Shown: positions 17,409-26,255, numbered from the stretch's first letter. The stretch is DNA of 64,000 bases from JALYUM01 sp036688685 (GCF_036688685.1 NZ_JAQQPS010000007.1:124001-188000); one strand, 5' to 3'. Notes: generated from the sequence alone by a model not told the origin. Numbers and translations: made by a program.

Positions 17409-18986
17409 ATGCTTGAAGCCTCCCTGCCTCCGGATGAAGAACAGCGGCTCGCCGTGCTGTTCAACCTGAATATCCTCGACACGCCGCCGGAACAGCGGTT
17501 CGACCGCATCACCCGCATGGCTGCGCGCCTGTTCAATGTGCCGATCGCCCTGGTCACCCTGATCGACGGCGAACGCCAGTGGTTCAAATCGCGCGTCGGG
17601 ATGGCGTTGTCCGAAACGCCGCGCCGGATTGCCTTTTGTGCGCATACCCTGCTGCAGGACGGTGTGATGGTCGTCGAAGACGCCGCGGACGATGCGCGCT
17701 TCAGCGACAATCCGCTGGTGCAGGAGCAACCGAACGTGCGCTTTTACGCCGGCCACGCCTTCGCCGCGCCGGACGGCAGCAAGCTCGGTACGCTGTGCCT
17801 GATCGACCGCGCGCCGCGCGATTTCAGCGACGACGAACGCACCACCCTGCGCGACCTGGCCTGCATGGTGGCCCACGAAGTGGCCGCTTCCGAGCTGCAA
17901 CGCCATTTGCGCGAGCAGCGCGCCAACGAAGCCTGGCTGCGCAGCCTGCTGGACAATGCGCCGGACGGCGTCATGATGCTTGACCAGGACGGGGTGATCC
18001 TGTCGCTCAATCCGGCCGCCGAAGCACTGTTTGGCGCCACCAGCGCGCAGTTGCAGGGGCGCCGCGCGCGCAGCCTGCTGGTTGAAACCATCGACGGTAT
18101 CCGCGACGCCCTCGCCGCCGGCCAGACGGTGACCATCGAAAGCACTGGCCGCGCCCCGGACGGTTCCACCTTCCCGATCGAGTTCTCGGTGCGCGCGATG
18201 CGTCTCGACGGCAAGCTGCGCTACGCCGCCATTGTGCGCGACGTCGGGCAGCGGCGCGCCGCGGAAGACGCCTTGCGCGCGCGCGAGGCGCGCCGCAACC
18301 AATACCTGGCCACGGCAACCCACGAGCTGCGCACGCCGATGGCCAGCGTCCTCGGCTTTTCCGAATTGCTGATGAAGCGCGAATTCGACCAGGCCACCGG
18401 GCAGGAACTGATCGGCATCATCCACGACCAGGCCAGCGTGCTGATCGCGGTCACCAACCAGCTGCTCGACCTGGCCCGCATCGAATCGGGCGGCAAGGCC
18501 GGGCTGCGCATCGGAATCCACCAGGTCGCCGCCCTGGTCGGGCAAGTGCTGGACCTGCCGGCCCTGCAGGGCAACCGCGCGCGCGTAACGGTCGACATCG
18601 ACAGCAGCGTGCCACCACTGGCGGTCGACCCGCAGCGCTTCCAGCTGGCACTGGCCAACCTGCTGAGCAACGCGCTCGCCTATTCGGATGCCGGCACCCA
18701 AGTCGTCGTCAACGCCGTCCCGGTCATCTACCGCGGCATGCCTGGCGTGCAGATCCGCGTGAGCGACCAGGGCATCGGCATGAGCACGGAACAGCTGGTG
18801 CGCATGTACGACCCGTTTTATCGCGCCAAGGCCAAGCCGGAGGTGGTGGGCAGCGGCCTGGGCATGGCGATTTTCCGCGAGATCGCCGAGCTGCACAACG
18901 CTGCGGTCGAAGTCGACAGTGCCCCCGGCTGCGGGACGGTCATCACGATGACGCTGCCGGCCGCACAGGAGGTTGGCGATGCGTGA
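17409..18986 (+). CDS. GAF-PAS sensor histidine kinase
   Basis: A 525-residue soluble kinase. A GAF domain spans about 15-165 and shares long identical runs with the EAL protein at 3671 (FDRITRMAA.LFNVP, RQWFKSRVG). A PAS domain spans about 172-285. The H-box is THELRTPM with His305, and the HATPase core has DQGIGM and SGLGMAIF. It lies 83 bp after the HTH-receiver gene and overlaps the following receiver gene by 8 bases, so the three are likely co-transcribed. No membrane segment is present, so it senses a cytoplasmic cue. Confidence 0.9.
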   Translation: MLEASLPPDEEQRLAVLFNLNILDTPPEQRFDRITRMAARLFNVPIALVTLIDGERQWFKSRVGMALSETPRRIAFCAHTLLQDGVMVVEDAADDARFSDNPLVQEQPNVRFYAGHAFAAPDGSKLGTLCLIDRAPRDFSDDERTTLRDLACMVAHEVAASELQRHLREQRANEAWLRSLLDNAPDGVMMLDQDGVILSLNPAAEALFGATSAQLQGRRARSLLVETIDGIRDALAAGQTVTIESTGRAPDGSTFPIEFSVRAMRLDGKLRYAAIVRDVGQRRAAEDALRAREARRNQYLATATHELRTPMASVLGFSELLMKREFDQATGQELIGIIHDQASVLIAVTNQLLDLARIESGGKAGLRIGIHQVAALVGQVLDLPALQGNRARVTVDIDSSVPPLAVDPQRFQLALANLLSNALAYSDAGTQVVVNAVPVIYRGMPGVQIRVSDQGIGMSTEQLVRMYDPFYRAKAKPEVVGSGLGMAIFREIAELHNAAVEVDSAPGCGTVITMTLPAAQEVGDA

Positions 18987-19344
18987 GTCGATTCTGGTGG
19001 TCGACGACCAGCGCGAGCTGCGCCTGCTGGTGCGTATCACCTTGCAGCCGCTGGGGAACATCGCCACGGCCGAGACGGCAGAACAGGCGCTGGCACACAT
19101 CCGCGAGGTGCCGACGCGGCTGGTGGTGCTCGATGTGTGGCTCGGCGCCGGTCAGAGCGGCCTGGAATTTTGCCGTGCGCTGAAAAACGATCCGGCGACC
19201 GCCAACATCAAGGTGATCCTGCTGTCGGCCAACGGCAACGACCACGACATCGATGCCGGCATGGCGGCCGGCGCCGATGCGTACATCGTCAAACCGTACA
19301 GCCCGCGCGATTTACTGGTGAAGGCGACGCAGCTGCTGGATTGA
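18979..19344 (+). CDS. single-domain response regulator
   Basis: A 121-residue CheY-like receiver without an output domain. Phosphoacceptor Asp52 sits in LVVLDVWLG, the acidic pair is Asp9/Asp10, and the lysine is in VKPYSP near the end. A perfect AGGAGG ribosome site lies at 18967-18972. The ATG at 18979 overlaps the stop of the upstream kinase by 8 bases, so kinase and receiver are made together. As a stand-alone receiver it probably passes phosphate on or acts by protein contact, possibly competing with the receiver of the HTH protein upstream. Confidence 0.92.
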   Translation: MRESILVVDDQRELRLLVRITLQPLGNIATAETAEQALAHIREVPTRLVVLDVWLGAGQSGLEFCRALKNDPATANIKVILLSANGNDHDIDAGMAAGADAYIVKPYSPRDLLVKATQLLD

Positions 19345-19368
19345 TCCGGCGCGCTTTGCCTGTTGGCA

Positions 19369-21630
19369 TTAAATGGTGGTCAGCGTAATTTTGAACACGC
19401 TGCCCCCGCCGGGCGCATCGAAAATTGCCAGTTCGCCGCCGTGTTCCTCCACGATCCGCTTGCTGATGGACAGGCCCAGCCCGGTACCATGGCGCTGCGC
19501 CCGGCCCTGGCTATTGGTCAACTGCATGAACGGTTCGAATACATGTTCGCGCTGGGCGACGGGAATACCGGGCCCCTGGTCGCTGACACACATGCCCACT
19601 TTACCGTTTTCCGGCGCCAGTTTCAGCGTGACCACGCCATTCGCCGGTGAAAACTTAATGGCATTCGACAGCAGATTGGTCATGACCTGCATCATGCGGT
19701 CGTAGTCGACGTTCGCGGCCAATGCCGGATCGCGGCCCGCATCGACCACGATCTGCGCGCGGCCCGCGGTGGCCGCGCCGCGCATGCTGCGCGCCGCTTC
19801 TTCCAGCAGCGGCAGCAGCGGCTGCAGCACAGGCCGGATGTGCATCATGCCAGCGTCCATTTTTTGCAGGTCGAGCACATCGTTCACCAGGCGCGTCAGG
19901 CGCCGACAGTTGCTGCTGGAAATGGCCACCAACTCATGCATATCGGGAGGCAATTCTCCCAGCACGCCCTCCTCCAGCAATTCCAGCGAGGCATGCATCG
20001 ACGTCAGCGGCGTGCGCAGTTCGTGCGAGACGATACTGACGAAGTCGCTCCTGAGCTGTTCCACTTTTTTGCGTTCGGTAATATCGCGCAGGAAGATGGA
20101 GAAGCACATATCGCCGTCGGTACCCGTGACGCAGGTGGTCATTTCGACGGCGATCAGGTTGCCGTTGCGGTCAGCCACAACGCGCTCGCGATGGCGCTCC
20201 AGCGCGCCCTGGTAGCCTGCGGCGACGAAGTCGCTGACCACGTCGGCCGACGCGGGCCGGAACTGTTCGGCCAGGAACAGCTCGCCCAGCGTGCGCCCCA
20301 GCGCCTGCGCGCGCGTCCAGCCCAGCAAGGCTTCGGCCTGCGAATTCCAGTCCATGATGCGCCCGTCCGGGCCGACGCCGATGAACGCATCCTGCGACGC
20401 TTCGATAATGGCGCGGATCCGTGCTTCGCTGGCCTGCACGGCGCCGAACGCCTCGGTCAGCTCGTGCGTGCGGCCCGCCACGCGTTGTTCCAGCGTGCCG
20501 TTCAGGTGTTCCAGCTGCTGGCGCCGGCCGGCGAGGTTGGCGACCAGGACGTTGAGGGTATCGGACAAGGTCAGGATTTCGCTGTAGCTGGTGCGCTCCA
20601 GCGCAATCTCCAGCAGGTCGCCGTCCTGCATCTTCGCAGCCGACGCCGCCAGATCCTTAAGCGGGCGGGTAATCGCACGCGCCACGACCCAGCCAAACAG
20701 TGAAAACAGCGCGCCGAGGACCAGGCCGCTGCCGATGATGTAGTGGCGCAGTGCGGTCACGGGGGCATAGGCCTGGTCGACCCGCTGGCGCACCAGCACG
20801 ATCCAGCCCAGCCCGGGATAATCCTTGATCAGCACACCGGTCTGACTGAACCCCACCACGTATTGCACGCCATCCGGCCAGGTTTCCAGGGCATAGCCCG
20901 TGCGTTCCCGCCCGGCCCGTTGAAAACTGCCGGTGGACAAGGTTTTGCGGGCCAGCGCCGGCGGCCCGAGGAAGACTTCGCCGGCGGCGCTGAGAATCAC
21001 CGTTTCCAGCGACGGCAGGCTGCTGGAACCGACCACCGAGCGCTCGACGTCGGCGGCCCAGCGCCACGACAGATGCGCAGCCAGCACGCCTTGCACCTTG
21101 CCGTCCGCATTCGCGTATGGGAAGGCAACATCAACGAACCGGCGCAACTCGCCCGGCTGGCCCGGCAACAGTTTGGTCAGCAGCAACGCTTCATGGACAT
21201 CGCCGACGTAGCCGCCGCGCATCCCCTGCCTGAACCAGGGACGCGCCGACACGTCTGCGCCTTCGAGCAAGCCGGAACCGGACACCAGGACTTTGCCATC
21301 CAGGTCGGTCATCCCGATCCAGTCGTAGAATCGGTAACTGTTCTGGACGCGCGCCAGCAGCCTGGCGTGCGCCGCATTGCCCATCGCTGCACCGGCGTAC
21401 GCGATCTGGCTGGAAATGAGCGCCACCTCGCGGTAGCGTTCAAACATACCGCGGTCGAGTTTGTCGGAAGTTTGCAACGCCAGGCTGGCCAGATCATTGC
21501 CGATTTCGCGCTTCACTTGCCCGATCACCTTCTCTTCGATGATCAATACCAGCACCCCCGTCAGCAAGACGGAGGTCAGGGTAAAGGCCAGCGCAAGATA
21601 AGCACCAAGTGGGCGGGCGTGAAATTTCAT
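19369..21630 (-). CDS. membrane Cache-HAMP-PAS sensor histidine kinase
   Basis: A 753-residue membrane kinase. TM1 covers about residues 8-30 (LALAFTLTSVLLTGVLVLII) and TM2 lies near 310-332 (IIGSGLVLGALFSLFGW). Between them is a roughly 270-residue periplasmic sensor of the double-Cache type. HAMP follows (ARAITRPLKDLA), then PAS, then the kinase core with SHELRTPLTS, DQGPGIP and GTGLGLSI. The ATG at 21630 is chosen over a start at 21693 because the first segment then begins as a normal TM anchor. Cache domains bind small metabolites such as amino or organic acids. No adjacent regulator gene; convergent with the receiver at 18979. Confidence 0.9.
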   Translation of the reverse strand: MKFHARPLGAYLALAFTLTSVLLTGVLVLIIEEKVIGQVKREIGNDLASLALQTSDKLDRGMFERYREVALISSQIAYAGAAMGNAAHARLLARVQNSYRFYDWIGMTDLDGKVLVSGSGLLEGADVSARPWFRQGMRGGYVGDVHEALLLTKLLPGQPGELRRFVDVAFPYANADGKVQGVLAAHLSWRWAADVERSVVGSSSLPSLETVILSAAGEVFLGPPALARKTLSTGSFQRAGRERTGYALETWPDGVQYVVGFSQTGVLIKDYPGLGWIVLVRQRVDQAYAPVTALRHYIIGSGLVLGALFSLFGWVVARAITRPLKDLAASAAKMQDGDLLEIALERTSYSEILTLSDTLNVLVANLAGRRQQLEHLNGTLEQRVAGRTHELTEAFGAVQASEARIRAIIEASQDAFIGVGPDGRIMDWNSQAEALLGWTRAQALGRTLGELFLAEQFRPASADVVSDFVAAGYQGALERHRERVVADRNGNLIAVEMTTCVTGTDGDMCFSIFLRDITERKKVEQLRSDFVSIVSHELRTPLTSMHASLELLEEGVLGELPPDMHELVAISSSNCRRLTRLVNDVLDLQKMDAGMMHIRPVLQPLLPLLEEAARSMRGAATAGRAQIVVDAGRDPALAANVDYDRMMQVMTNLLSNAIKFSPANGVVTLKLAPENGKVGMCVSDQGPGIPVAQREHVFEPFMQLTNSQGRAQRHGTGLGLSISKRIVEEHGGELAIFDAPGGGSVFKITLTTI

Positions 21631-21804
21631 GTGGAAGTTCGCTAGAGTATTACAGCCCGAATATTGCAAAAGATAGCATAGAGAACTGTACAAAAGCGAA
21701 ATAAATATGTGAATTACCCGAACAGCATAATGTCAAGCATATATTATCAAAAACACCACACTTCGCGCGCTTTCAGGCCCGTGCCAATCGAAACGGAAAC
21801 GGTT

Positions 21805-22557
21805 TCATGCCAAATAAATGGTGATGCCCCGTTCTCGATAAGGGGCCAGCAAGGCAGGGTCGGCGCTGGCAGGCGCGACGATGCCGTCGATCTGGTCCAG
21901 GCCCACCACCTGGAACGGTGCGGCCGTGGCCAGCTTTTCGGACGAGGCCAGCACGATGGTTTCGGCGGCCGCCTGGCACAGGGCCCGCTTGACGCAGGCT
22001 TCCTCGAAATCGCCGGTGGACAAGCCGGACGGGTGCAAGCTGCAGACACCCATGAAATACAGGTCGGCGCGCAGGCGCCCGATCGCCTCCACGGTGGCCG
22101 CGCCGAGCGCCACCATCGAGTGGCGCATCAGCCGCCCACCCAGCAGAATCACGTCGATGTGTTCGAATGGCAACAGCTCGCAGGCGATCACCGGGCTGTG
22201 CGTGACAATGGTCGCACGCAAGGCAGGGTCGAACTGGCGCACCAGTTGCACGGCCGTGGTGCCGCCATCGACAAACACCACTTGTCCCGGCTGAACCAGG
22301 CGGGCGGCGGCGCGGCCGATGGCGTGCTTGTCGTCTTGCGCGATGGCGCCGCGGGCGGCCAGGTTGGCGCTCGCCGGCGAGGCCGGCAGCGCGCCGCCGT
22401 GCACCCGCTGCAACAAGCCTTCGCGCGCCATGTCGCGCAAATCGCGCCGGATCGTGTCTTCCGACACGTCCAGTTCGCGCGACAAGGGTCTGGCCAGAAG
22501 GCGCCCTTCTGCGCGCAGTTTATCGATGAGAAAACGGCGCCGTTGCGCTGTAAGCAT
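21805..22557 (-). CDS. DeoR/GlpR family transcriptional regulator
   Basis: A 250-residue repressor of the sugar-catabolic DeoR class. The N-terminal HTH spans residues 5-50 (LSRELDVSEDTIRRDLRDM, HGGALP). The DeoR C-terminal sensor follows from about 75 to 235 (FVDGGTTAVQL, LLGGRL, GVCSLHPSGLSTGDFEEA). DeoR proteins are usually released from DNA by a phosphorylated sugar. It is divergent from nudK, whose promoter contains a direct repeat that is a candidate operator for it. Confidence 0.92.
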   Translation of the reverse strand: MLTAQRRRFLIDKLRAEGRLLARPLSRELDVSEDTIRRDLRDMAREGLLQRVHGGALPASPASANLAARGAIAQDDKHAIGRAAARLVQPGQVVFVDGGTTAVQLVRQFDPALRATIVTHSPVIACELLPFEHIDVILLGGRLMRHSMVALGAATVEAIGRLRADLYFMGVCSLHPSGLSTGDFEEACVKRALCQAAAETIVLASSEKLATAAPFQVVGLDQIDGIVAPASADPALLAPYRERGITIYLA

Positions 22558-22582
22558 GCTGTGTACCCTCCAAGAATAGTGC

Positions 22583-22612
22583 TTGACCTTGCACGATCAT
22601 GCACGATATTGT
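22583..22612 (+). promoter_or_regulatory. nudK promoter with embedded direct repeat
   Basis: TTGACC (22583-22588) and TATTGT (22607-22612) form a weak promoter with an 18-base spacer. TGCACGAT occurs at 22590-22597 and again at 22600-22607, spaced 10 bases apart on the same face of the helix and lying between the two promoter elements. Binding there by the divergent DeoR protein would block nudK. Binding by DeoR is inferred. Confidence 0.5.
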
Positions 22613-22640
22613 CGATTTATTCAAATAATAGGGAGATATC

Positions 22641-23234
22641 ATGCAATATGGCGCAGTGACAATCGTTGACGAACACCTGTTATCGGATAACTGGTATGTC
22701 CTGAAAAAGATCACGTTCGCACGCACCCGGCGCGACGGCAGTCAGGAGCGCCAGACACGCGAAGTGTATGACCGCGGCAATGGCGCCACGATCCTGCTCT
22801 ACAACGATGCCCGCCAGACCGTGGTGCTGACCCGTCAATTCCGCCTCCCGGCGTTCATGAACGGCCACAGCGGTTACCTGATCGAGACGGCCGCCGGCCT
22901 GCTTGACGGCGCCGCTCCGGAACAACGCATCCGCCTCGAAGCGGAAGAAGAAACGGGCTACCGCATCGGCGCCGTCGAGCCAGTCTTCGAGGCGTTCATG
23001 AGCCCGGGATCGGTCACCGAACGCCTGCACTTCTTTATCGCGCCGTATGCCGCGCCGGACCGCGTCGGCGCGGGCGGCGGCCTGGCCGAGGAAGGAGAAG
23101 ACATCGAAGTGCTGGAGTTGGGCTACGACGAAGCATTTGCCATGGTCGCCAGCGGCGCCATCGCCGACGGCAAGACCATCATGCTGCTGCAGCACCTGCA
23201 ACTGCGCAGCCTGCGCACAGAACGGCGCGTCTGA
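22641..23234 (+). CDS. nudK: GDP-mannose pyrophosphatase NudK (Nudix)
   Basis: A 197-residue Nudix hydrolase closely patterned on Escherichia coli NudK, which cleaves GDP-mannose and related GDP-sugars to GMP and sugar phosphate. Diagnostic stretches are LLSDNWYVL, TREVYDRGNGATILLYN, VVLTRQFRLP, FMSPGSVTE, EDIEVLEL and DGKTIMLLQ. The Nudix box is at about 86-108 with its metal-binding EEETG core at 102-106. The ATG at 22641 has a GGGAGA ribosome site. It is divergent from a DeoR regulator, suggesting sugar-responsive expression. Confidence 0.92.
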   Translation: MQYGAVTIVDEHLLSDNWYVLKKITFARTRRDGSQERQTREVYDRGNGATILLYNDARQTVVLTRQFRLPAFMNGHSGYLIETAAGLLDGAAPEQRIRLEAEEETGYRIGAVEPVFEAFMSPGSVTERLHFFIAPYAAPDRVGAGGGLAEEGEDIEVLELGYDEAFAMVASGAIADGKTIMLLQHLQLRSLRTERRV

Positions 23235-23333
23235 CAAACAGACAGTGTTTGCAGCACTCGGTTCGTTGCCTCACAGAGGAAGCCATGACGTCCTGCCAAC
23301 ATGATACCAACTATCACTTTGACTGGAACCACC

Positions 23334-25115
23334 ATGAACCACTGTCTCGCCGCCAGCCTGCTCTGTATCGCCAGCGCCGCCGCCCATGCCCAGCAGGGCG
23401 ACGGCACCCAAGTTTCGATGAGCACCAATATCTTCAAGCCGGCCAAGGTCGACGCCACCGCGGCGCGCATCGCGGCCATCAAGGCGCCGGCGGGCTTTTC
23501 CGTCACTGCCTTTGCCACCGGCCTGAAAAACGCCCGCATCCTGGCGGTCGCCCCGAACGGTGACGTCTACCTGAGCCGGCGCGACCAGGGCGATGTGCTG
23601 CTGCTGCGCGACAGCAACGGCGACGGCCGCGCCGACGGCGCCCCGATCACGGTGGCCAGCCGCGCCGGGGCCCATGGTCTGGCCATCCGCGACAACAAGC
23701 TGTACCTGGTCACCGTCAAGGAACTGTTCGTCGCCGACATCCAGTCCGACGGCCGCCTGGGCGAACTGAGCATGCTGATCGGTGACCTGCCCGACTCCGG
23801 CCAGCATCCGAACCGTACCATTGCGTTCGGCCCGGACGGCATGCTGTACCTGAGCGTGGGCAGCACCTGTAACGTATGCAACGAGAGCAATCCGGAAAAC
23901 GCCACCATCCTGCGCATCACGCCGGACGGCAAGGAGCGCACGATTTTTGCCAGCGGCCTGCGCAACACGATCGGCTTCGGCTGGCAGCCGCAGACGGGCG
24001 AACTGTGGGGCTTTGACCACGGCATCGACTTCCTCGGCGACACCCAGCAGCAGGAAGAGATCAACAAGATCGAACTGGGCAACATGTATGGCTGGCCGCA
24101 CGTCTACGGGGCCGGCGAGATTTACCCGCAAAGTACGCCGGTGGGCGAGATCACCAAGGCGCAGTGGAAGGCGCGCAGCACGCCGATGGTGGTGGGATGG
24201 AACGCCCACGCGGCACCGATGCAGATGGTCTTTTATACAGGCAGCGGCTTTCCTGCCGAATACCGGGGCGACGCCTTCGTCACCATGCGCGGCTCGTGGA
24301 ACCGGGTCAAGCCGTCCGGCTACGAAATCGTTCGGGTGCGCTTCACGAATGGCCAGGCGACGGCGGTCGAGCCGTTTGTCACAGGCTTTCTGACCGATGG
24401 CGGCAAGACCCACATCGCCCGTCCGGTTGGCCTGGCGCTGGCCAGGGATGGCGCCCTCTTGATGGCGGACGATGCCAACGGCGTGATCTACCGGGTCGCC
24501 TACAACGGCTCTGCAGCCAGGCCGGCGCAGGCGATGCCCGCGGCACCGGCCGGGCCCATGGAACAGCAGGCGGCGCGCGGCACGCGCGTGCCGCTGGCCA
24601 TGGCACGGCCTGAAACGCAAGCCCAGGGCAAACTCGCGGTCACGTCATCGGCCTTCAGCAACAACGGCAACCTGGCAGCGAAATTTTCCGAATATGCCGA
24701 CGGTGTCTCGCCGCCGCTAGCATGGGCAGCGGTGCCGAACGCGAAATCGTACGCGCTGATAATGGAAGATCCCGACGCCAAACCGGCGCTGCCGTTCGTG
24801 CACTGGGTCGCGTGGAATATCCCGCCCGAGGTCACGCGCCTGCCGGAGGGGGTGCAGGAACAACCACGCCTGACCGAACCCGAGGGCGTCCTGCAAGGCC
24901 GCAACACGCGCGGCTCGACCGGCTGGTATGGCCCGCGTCCGCCGGTGGGTGAAGCGGCGCACCGCTACCACTTCCAGGTGTTCGCACTCGACACCAAACT
25001 GGACCTGCCGTTCGGCGCCGATCGTGACCAGGTGCTGGCGGCGATGCAGGGCCACGTGCTGGCCAAGGGTGAAATCGTCGGCAAATACATGCAGGCGCAG
25101 AAGCCGCCGAAGTGA
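23334..25115 (+). CDS. PQQ-type sugar dehydrogenase-like beta-propeller fused to PEBP domain
   Basis: A 593-residue exported fusion. A signal peptide (MNHCLAASLLCIASAAAHA) ends near residue 19. Residues 45-390 form a soluble glucose/sorbosone dehydrogenase-like propeller (APAGFSVTAFATGL, HPNRTIAFGPDGMLY, SGLRNTIGF, GWNAHAAPMQM, RPVGLALARDGALLMADD). A Pro/Ala-rich linker (395-430) leads to a YbhB/YbcL-type PEBP domain (430-588) with EDPDAK, FVHWVAWNIP and GPRPPVGEAAHRYHFQVFALD. Two cysteines in STCNVCNES could form a disulfide. The enzyme class is inferred; PQQ dependence cannot be proved from sequence. The ATG at 23334 is chosen over 23301 by the signal peptide. Confidence 0.85.
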   Translation: MNHCLAASLLCIASAAAHAQQGDGTQVSMSTNIFKPAKVDATAARIAAIKAPAGFSVTAFATGLKNARILAVAPNGDVYLSRRDQGDVLLLRDSNGDGRADGAPITVASRAGAHGLAIRDNKLYLVTVKELFVADIQSDGRLGELSMLIGDLPDSGQHPNRTIAFGPDGMLYLSVGSTCNVCNESNPENATILRITPDGKERTIFASGLRNTIGFGWQPQTGELWGFDHGIDFLGDTQQQEEINKIELGNMYGWPHVYGAGEIYPQSTPVGEITKAQWKARSTPMVVGWNAHAAPMQMVFYTGSGFPAEYRGDAFVTMRGSWNRVKPSGYEIVRVRFTNGQATAVEPFVTGFLTDGGKTHIARPVGLALARDGALLMADDANGVIYRVAYNGSAARPAQAMPAAPAGPMEQQAARGTRVPLAMARPETQAQGKLAVTSSAFSNNGNLAAKFSEYADGVSPPLAWAAVPNAKSYALIMEDPDAKPALPFVHWVAWNIPPEVTRLPEGVQEQPRLTEPEGVLQGRNTRGSTGWYGPRPPVGEAAHRYHFQVFALDTKLDLPFGADRDQVLAAMQGHVLAKGEIVGKYMQAQKPPK

Positions 25116-25169
25116 CGCGCGCGGCGCGGCGGTGCTAAGCTTGAGGCCCATTTAAAACAAGGACGCCTC

Positions 25170-25469
25170 ATGGTCACCGAACTCGCCGCCATCCAGATCA
25201 AACCCGGCTCCGATGCAGCATTTCTCGCCGCCGTCCAGCAAGCCGTGCCGCTGTTCCAGCGCGCGCACGGCTGCAGCGCGATGCGCCTCGAAAAGAGTGT
25301 TGAGGACGCCGACAGCTATCTGCTGATCGTCGACTGGGCCACGCTGGACGACCATAACATCACGTTTCGGGAAAGCTCCGACTTCCAGACCTGGCGCGCG
25401 CTGGTGGGCGGCTTCTTTGCCGAAGCGCCGACCGTGCGGCACATCGCACCGGCGCTCACCGGGTTTTAA
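25170..25469 (+). CDS. ABM-family (antibiotic biosynthesis monooxygenase) protein
   Basis: A 99-residue dimeric ferredoxin-like ABM fold is indicated by IQIKPGSDAAFLAAVQQAVPLF, GCSAMRLEKS, YLLIVDWATLDDHN and FRESSDFQTWRALVGGFF. Small proteins of this type act as cofactor-independent oxygenases or as quinone/aldehyde-handling enzymes; many have no known substrate. It is convergent with the polyol SDR gene at only 3 bp distance, with no terminator visible between. Confidence 0.85.
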   Translation: MVTELAAIQIKPGSDAAFLAAVQQAVPLFQRAHGCSAMRLEKSVEDADSYLLIVDWATLDDHNITFRESSDFQTWRALVGGFFAEAPTVRHIAPALTGF

Positions 25470-25472
25470 CGC

Positions 25473-26255
25473 TTAGCTCATCACGCTGCCGCCATCGACA
25501 TTCAGGGTCTGGGCCGTGATGTAGCGCGCCTCGTCGCTGGCCAGAAATACCGCAGCGCCAGTCAGGTCCGCGGGCAGGCCCATCCTGCCGAGCGGCACGG
25601 CCAGCCCGACTGCGCGTTTCTTTTCCCCGGGCTGCAAGTTTTCGTAGCGGGCGAACAGGGCATCGACGTGCGCCCACATGGGCGTGTCGACGACCCCCGG
25701 CGCAATCGCGTTGACACGGATGCCGTGCGGCGCCATGGCCAGCGCGGCCGACTGGGTGTAGCTGATCACGGCGGCCTTGCTGGCGCAGTAGTGCGACACC
25801 AGCGCTTCGCCGCGGCGACCGGCCTGCGACGCGAGGTTGATGATGGCGCCGCTGCGGCCAGCATCGACCATGCTTTGCAGGACTTGCTGCATCACCAGGA
25901 ACATGCCCTTCACGTTGACATCGAAAATACGCTGGTACATCTCGAGGGTCGATTCGAGCAGCGGCGCCATGTCGAACACGGCGGCGTTGTTAAACAGGAT
26001 GTCGATCGGGCCGAAGCGGCGCTGCGCTGCCGCCAGCAGCTCGCGCACCGAGGCCGCATCGGTGACGTCGGCGCGCACATACTGCAACTGCACCGGATGG
26101 CGCGCCATCAGCGCGGCCACCGGCGCCGGCGGCTGCGGCGCCAGGTCGGCCACGGTGCAGGCAGCGCCCTCTTCCAGATAGGCTGCGGCCACAGCCAGAC
26201 CAATGCCGCCGCCGGTGCCGGTCAGCAAGGCGTGGCGCGACGTCAGACGGTTCAT
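25473..26255 (-). CDS. SDR polyol dehydrogenase (L-iditol/sorbitol 2-dehydrogenase type)
   Basis: A 260-residue short-chain dehydrogenase. The cofactor motif is TGTGGGIG (12-19) and the active site is in SQAGRRGEALVSHYCASKAA (Ser, YxxxK). The C-terminal DGGSVMS is intact. It resembles the SDR sorbitol dehydrogenases (SmoS-like) found in bacterial sorbitol/mannitol operons, which convert sorbitol to fructose. It is last in the nine-gene polyol operon and overlaps the fructokinase stop by four bases, so its product would go straight to that kinase. Assignment to sorbitol is from context and motif. Confidence 0.85.
   Translation of the reverse strand: MNRLTSRHALLTGTGGGIGLAVAAAYLEEGAACTVADLAPQPPAPVAALMARHPVQLQYVRADVTDAASVRELLAAAQRRFGPIDILFNNAAVFDMAPLLESTLEMYQRIFDVNVKGMFLVMQQVLQSMVDAGRSGAIINLASQAGRRGEALVSHYCASKAAVISYTQSAALAMAPHGIRVNAIAPGVVDTPMWAHVDALFARYENLQPGEKKRAVGLAVPLGRMGLPADLTGAAVFLASDEARYITAQTLNVDGGSVMS

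Noticed and set aside
22680..23237. A 185-codon minus-strand frame opposite nudK
   Set aside because: No motif and poor composition; nudK on the plus strand is unambiguous.
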